Source of the DNA: Desulfatitalea sp.
GTDB taxonomy: Bacteria; Desulfobacterota; Desulfobacteria; Desulfobacterales; Desulfosarcinaceae
Length of the DNA stretch: 7,452 nt
Direction of reading: 5' to 3'
NCBI GenBank assembly: GCA_013041835.1
Contig: JABDRH010000181.1
Coordinates: forward strand, 1-7,452
The position numbers and the translations under genes are program-made. Each line of letters starts with the position of its first letter. The first letter of the stretch is position 1. Of the stretch, positions 5,539 to 7,452 are shown in pieces. Below the pieces are notes generated by a model. The model saw only the letters and a list, made by a program, of their open reading frames with translations. It had not been told where the DNA came from and searched no databases.

Positions 5539-5626
5539 GCCTTTCACCCGTTCGATATTTTTCCATGGCACTATAAAAAGTGTAAATACAAATAGATAAG
5601 TCATCTCATGGGCGTGATGATATCTC

Positions 5627-5642
5627 TGGTATGCAATTTGCT
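5627..5642 (+). promoter_or_regulatory. Sigma-54 (-24/-12) promoter of the flgB operon
   Basis: TGGTATGCAATTTGCT has GG at 5628-5629 and GC at 5640-5641 exactly 10 bases apart and a full TTTGCT -12 box. Predicted transcription start is near 5653, about 21 bases before the flgB ATG, just upstream of its ribosome site. Confidence 0.85.
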
Positions 5643-5673
5643 GTTTAACACACCGGAATAGGAGGCACACCCA

Positions 5674-6093
5674 ATGAACAGCAAGACGCTATTCGACGGT
5701 ACCATCAATCTGGCGGAAAAATCCCTTGACCTGCGCTCCCGGCGCCACGCCCTGATTCTATCCAACATCGCCAATGCCGATACCCCCGATTACAAGGCCT
5801 TCGACCTGTTGGTGGAAAAGGCACTGGCCAGGCAGGTCCCAAGCACCGATCACCTGGCCCTGAAGCTGACCGACCCCGGGCATGTGCCGGCCGGTGGTGC
5901 GGCGGATACGGCCATCAAACCCGAGAAGATCGAATTGTCGACACAGGTCACATTAAGGGGGGACGGCAACACCGTCGACCTGGATCGGGAGATGGCCGGT
6001 TTGGCCACAAACCACCTTCAATACAAGCTGGCCTCTCAGGTATTGATTAGAAAATTCCAAGGATTAAAGAATGTTATCAGCGGAGGGAAATAA
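5674..6093 (+). CDS. flgB: FlgB, flagellar proximal rod protein
   Basis: FlgB builds the proximal rod that joins the MS ring to the distal rod in the periplasm; it is exported by the flagellar apparatus without a cleaved signal peptide. The 139-residue length is normal. The rod/hook signature LSNIANADTPDYKA lies at residues 29-42, RGDGNTVDLDREM at 95-107 is the FlgB-typical central motif, and the C-terminal helix (TNHLQYKLASQVLIRKFQ, 112-129) pairs with the N-terminal helix in the family. AGGAGG at 5660-5665 sits 8 bases before the ATG. It is the first gene of the operon behind the sigma-54 promoter at 5627 and is followed 5 bases later by flgC. Confidence 0.97.
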   Translation: MNSKTLFDGTINLAEKSLDLRSRRHALILSNIANADTPDYKAFDLLVEKALARQVPSTDHLALKLTDPGHVPAGGAADTAIKPEKIELSTQVTLRGDGNTVDLDREMAGLATNHLQYKLASQVLIRKFQGLKNVISGGK

Positions 6094-6098
6094 ACGCC

Positions 6099-6536
6099 AT
6101 GAGCTTTCTGGATGCACTTGACACCAGTGCCAGCGGCCTTAGCGCCCAGCGCATGCGCATGAAACTGATCTCGAGCAATCTGGCCAACATCAACACCACC
6201 CGCACCGACGAGGGCGGGCCATACCGGCGCAAAGACCTTGTTTTTCAAGCCGCTGCCAAAGGCGGCGAATTCGGCCGAAAACTGTCCGAGCAGCTCGAGA
6301 ACCAACGCTACGAGGTTCAGGTAGCCGAAATCCACGACGATCCGAGGCCGCCCATCATGAAATTCGAACCGACCCATCCCGATGCCGATGCCAAGGGATA
6401 TGTGGCTGTGCCGAATATTAACGTCGTCGAGGAGATGGTCAATATGATTTCTGCCACCCGCAGTTATGAAGCCAATGTATCGGCCGTCAAGGCCACCAAA
6501 GAGATGGCCTCCAATGCCATGGAAATAGGGAAGTAA
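6099..6536 (+). CDS. flgC: FlgC, flagellar proximal rod protein
   Basis: FlgC is the second proximal rod subunit. The 145 residues include the N-terminal rod signature SSNLANINTTRT (25-36), the FlgC-specific GGPYRRKDLVF (39-49), PTHPDADAKGYVAVPNINVV (91-110) and the C-terminal EMVNMISATRSYEANVSAVK (112-131). GGAGGG at 6082-6087, inside the end of flgB, serves as ribosome site, and the genes are 5 bases apart, so translation is probably coupled. fliE follows after 2 bases. Nothing is unusual in the protein. Confidence 0.97.
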   Translation: MSFLDALDTSASGLSAQRMRMKLISSNLANINTTRTDEGGPYRRKDLVFQAAAKGGEFGRKLSEQLENQRYEVQVAEIHDDPRPPIMKFEPTHPDADAKGYVAVPNINVVEEMVNMISATRSYEANVSAVKATKEMASNAMEIGK

Positions 6537-6538
6537 CC

Positions 6539-6844
6539 ATGTCTGATATGAAAGTCGCACCCATTGGCGCGTTTACCGGTCCGCAGGAGACTGCCCGCGT
6601 CGAATCAAAGACAACCGAAAAACAGCGCGGCTTCGGCCAGTGGCTTAACGATTCCATAGCCCAAGTCAACCAACTGCAGCAAAATGCCGATGCCGCCGCC
6701 AATGCCTTGGTGACCGGGCAAAGCAGGGACATCCATGGCGCCATGATCGCCATGCAAAAATCGAGTGTCACCATGGACCTGGTCGTGAATGTGAGAAACA
6801 AGGTCATTGCCGCCTATGATGAAATTAAACGGATGCAGTTCTAA
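6539..6844 (+). CDS. fliE: FliE, MS ring-rod junction protein
   Basis: FliE is the small adaptor between the FliF MS ring and the rod, and is needed for export of later rod subunits. The 101 residues show a variable N-terminus and the conserved C-terminal half: FGQWLNDSIAQVN (32-44), GQSRDIHGAMIAMQKSSV (60-77) and VRNKVIAAYDEIKRMQF (85-101), the usual FliE ending. The ATG lies 2 bases past the flgC stop, with AGGGAAG at 6527-6533 overlapping the end of flgC, which indicates translational coupling. The position between flgC and fliF is the standard order. Confidence 0.96.
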   Translation: MSDMKVAPIGAFTGPQETARVESKTTEKQRGFGQWLNDSIAQVNQLQQNADAAANALVTGQSRDIHGAMIAMQKSSVTMDLVVNVRNKVIAAYDEIKRMQF

Positions 6845-6872
6845 GATAATGTAATGAAATGGAATAACTGAA

Positions 6873-7452
6873 ATGACCAATTCATTTGCTGAAATTCTCA
6901 GACAGCTACGGGCTATCATCCAGACCATGTCGGCCGGCAAGATGATGGTCCTTTTCCTTCTGGTAATCACCACGGTGGCAGGGCTGGTGATGTTTGTGAG
7001 CTGGTCCGGACGCCCCGATTTCATGCCCTTGTACGCCAATCTTGCGCCCGAGGATGCCGGTGAAGTGGTGGCCATGCTTAAGGAGCGCAAGATCGAGTAC
7101 CGCCTTTCCCACGACGGCGGCACCATCCAGATCCCCCGGGAGCGCATCTACGAAGTGCGGCTTGAGCTCGCGGCCCAGGGCATGCCCAGGGGCGGCATGG
7201 GCTTCGAAGTATTCGACAACGCCAAGCTGGGCCAGACCGAATTTGTTCAAAACATCAATTACCAGCGGGCCCTGCAAGGTGAACTGAGCCGCACCATCAA
7301 TGGTTTGTCCGAAGTGGAGAGTTCCCGGGTGCACATCGTGATGCCCGAACGCTCTCTGTTCGTTGAAGATGAGGAGCCGGCTTCGGCTTCCATTATATTA
7401 AAGCTGCGTCACGGCAAATATCTCAACGAGGCCCAGGTGCAGGGTATCGTCC
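6873..7452 (+). CDS. fliF: FliF, flagellar MS-ring protein (5' part only)
   Basis: FliF forms the membrane-embedded MS ring on which the motor and export gate assemble. The 193 codons present are roughly the first third of a protein that is usually about 530-570 residues. A transmembrane helix spans about residues 24-44 (KMMVLFLLVITTVAGLVMFV). It is followed by ring-building motifs: PLYANLAPEDAGEVVAMLKE (52-71), YEVRLELAAQGMPRGG (93-108), GQTEFVQNINYQRALQGELS (120-139) and SSRVHIVMPERSLF (150-163). The ATG at 6873 is the only workable start, since upstream ATGs at 6854 and 6859 meet stops within a few codons. The ribosome site is weak (GGA at 6861-6863). It lies 28 bases after fliE and is presumably in the same operon. 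The gene continues beyond the right edge. Confidence 0.97.
   Translation, partial: MTNSFAEILRQLRAIIQTMSAGKMMVLFLLVITTVAGLVMFVSWSGRPDFMPLYANLAPEDAGEVVAMLKERKIEYRLSHDGGTIQIPRERIYEVRLELAAQGMPRGGMGFEVFDNAKLGQTEFVQNINYQRALQGELSRTINGLSEVESSRVHIVMPERSLFVEDEEPASASIILKLRHGKYLNEAQVQGIV

Noticed and set aside
4505..5566. Long minus-strand frames opposite the second regulator
   Set aside because: They are reverse-frame shadows of the high-GC AAA+ coding sequence, without starts or motifs of their own.
5571..5588. TGGCACTATAAAAAGTG as a second sigma-54 promoter for flgB
   Set aside because: It has a -24-like TGGCAC but no GC at the -12 position.

Overview
The window is a flagellar gene region from a Gram-negative, sigma-54-using bacterium. 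The gene content and order (flagellin; sigma-54 activators; flgB-flgC-fliE-fliF) and the style of the FlgB, FlgC, FliE and FliF proteins suggest a Desulfobacterota (former Deltaproteobacteria) genome, perhaps near the Desulfobacteraceae/Desulfosarcinaceae. That assignment comes from recalled family resemblance, not from a search.

Layout. Minus strand, bases 1-1316: a short flagellin (459-1316), followed downstream by a small gene of unknown function that runs off the left edge (1-366). A perfect 10-bp hairpin with a UUCG loop lies between them. The flagellin has its own sigma-28-like promoter near 1463-1490 and a 6-bp hairpin in its leader. The 664-base divergent spacer (1317-1980) is otherwise AT-rich, with several TTTGCA words. 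Plus strand, 1912-3789: a sigma-54 promoter drives a FleQ/FlrA-like activator that lacks its N-terminal domain, followed 27 bases later by a cysteine-rich FliH-like gene outside the usual fliFGHIJ order. Plus strand, 3790-5506: a 349-base spacer with a FleQ-box-like palindrome and a sigma-54 promoter, then a FlrC/FleR-like activator whose receiver domain has lost its phosphorylation residues. Plus strand, 5507-7452: a third sigma-54 promoter, preceded by another FleQ-box-like palindrome, then the tightly packed rod/export operon flgB-flgC-fliE and the 5' part of fliF.

How it fits together. The apparent cascade is sigma-54 plus FleQ-like activator, then FlrC-like activator, then the basal body and rod (flgBC, fliEF), with sigma-28 expressing flagellin last. 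Compared with the Vibrio/Pseudomonas FlrA-FlrBC scheme, the first regulator has no sensor domain and lacks residues of the c-di-GMP site. The second has no phosphoacceptor aspartate and no kinase gene beside it in this window. Both usual signal inputs therefore appear stripped away. No mobile element, CRISPR array, tRNA or rRNA was seen. I do not see a wholly new system; the unusual parts are this rewired regulatory pair, its promoters, and the orphan FliH-like gene.
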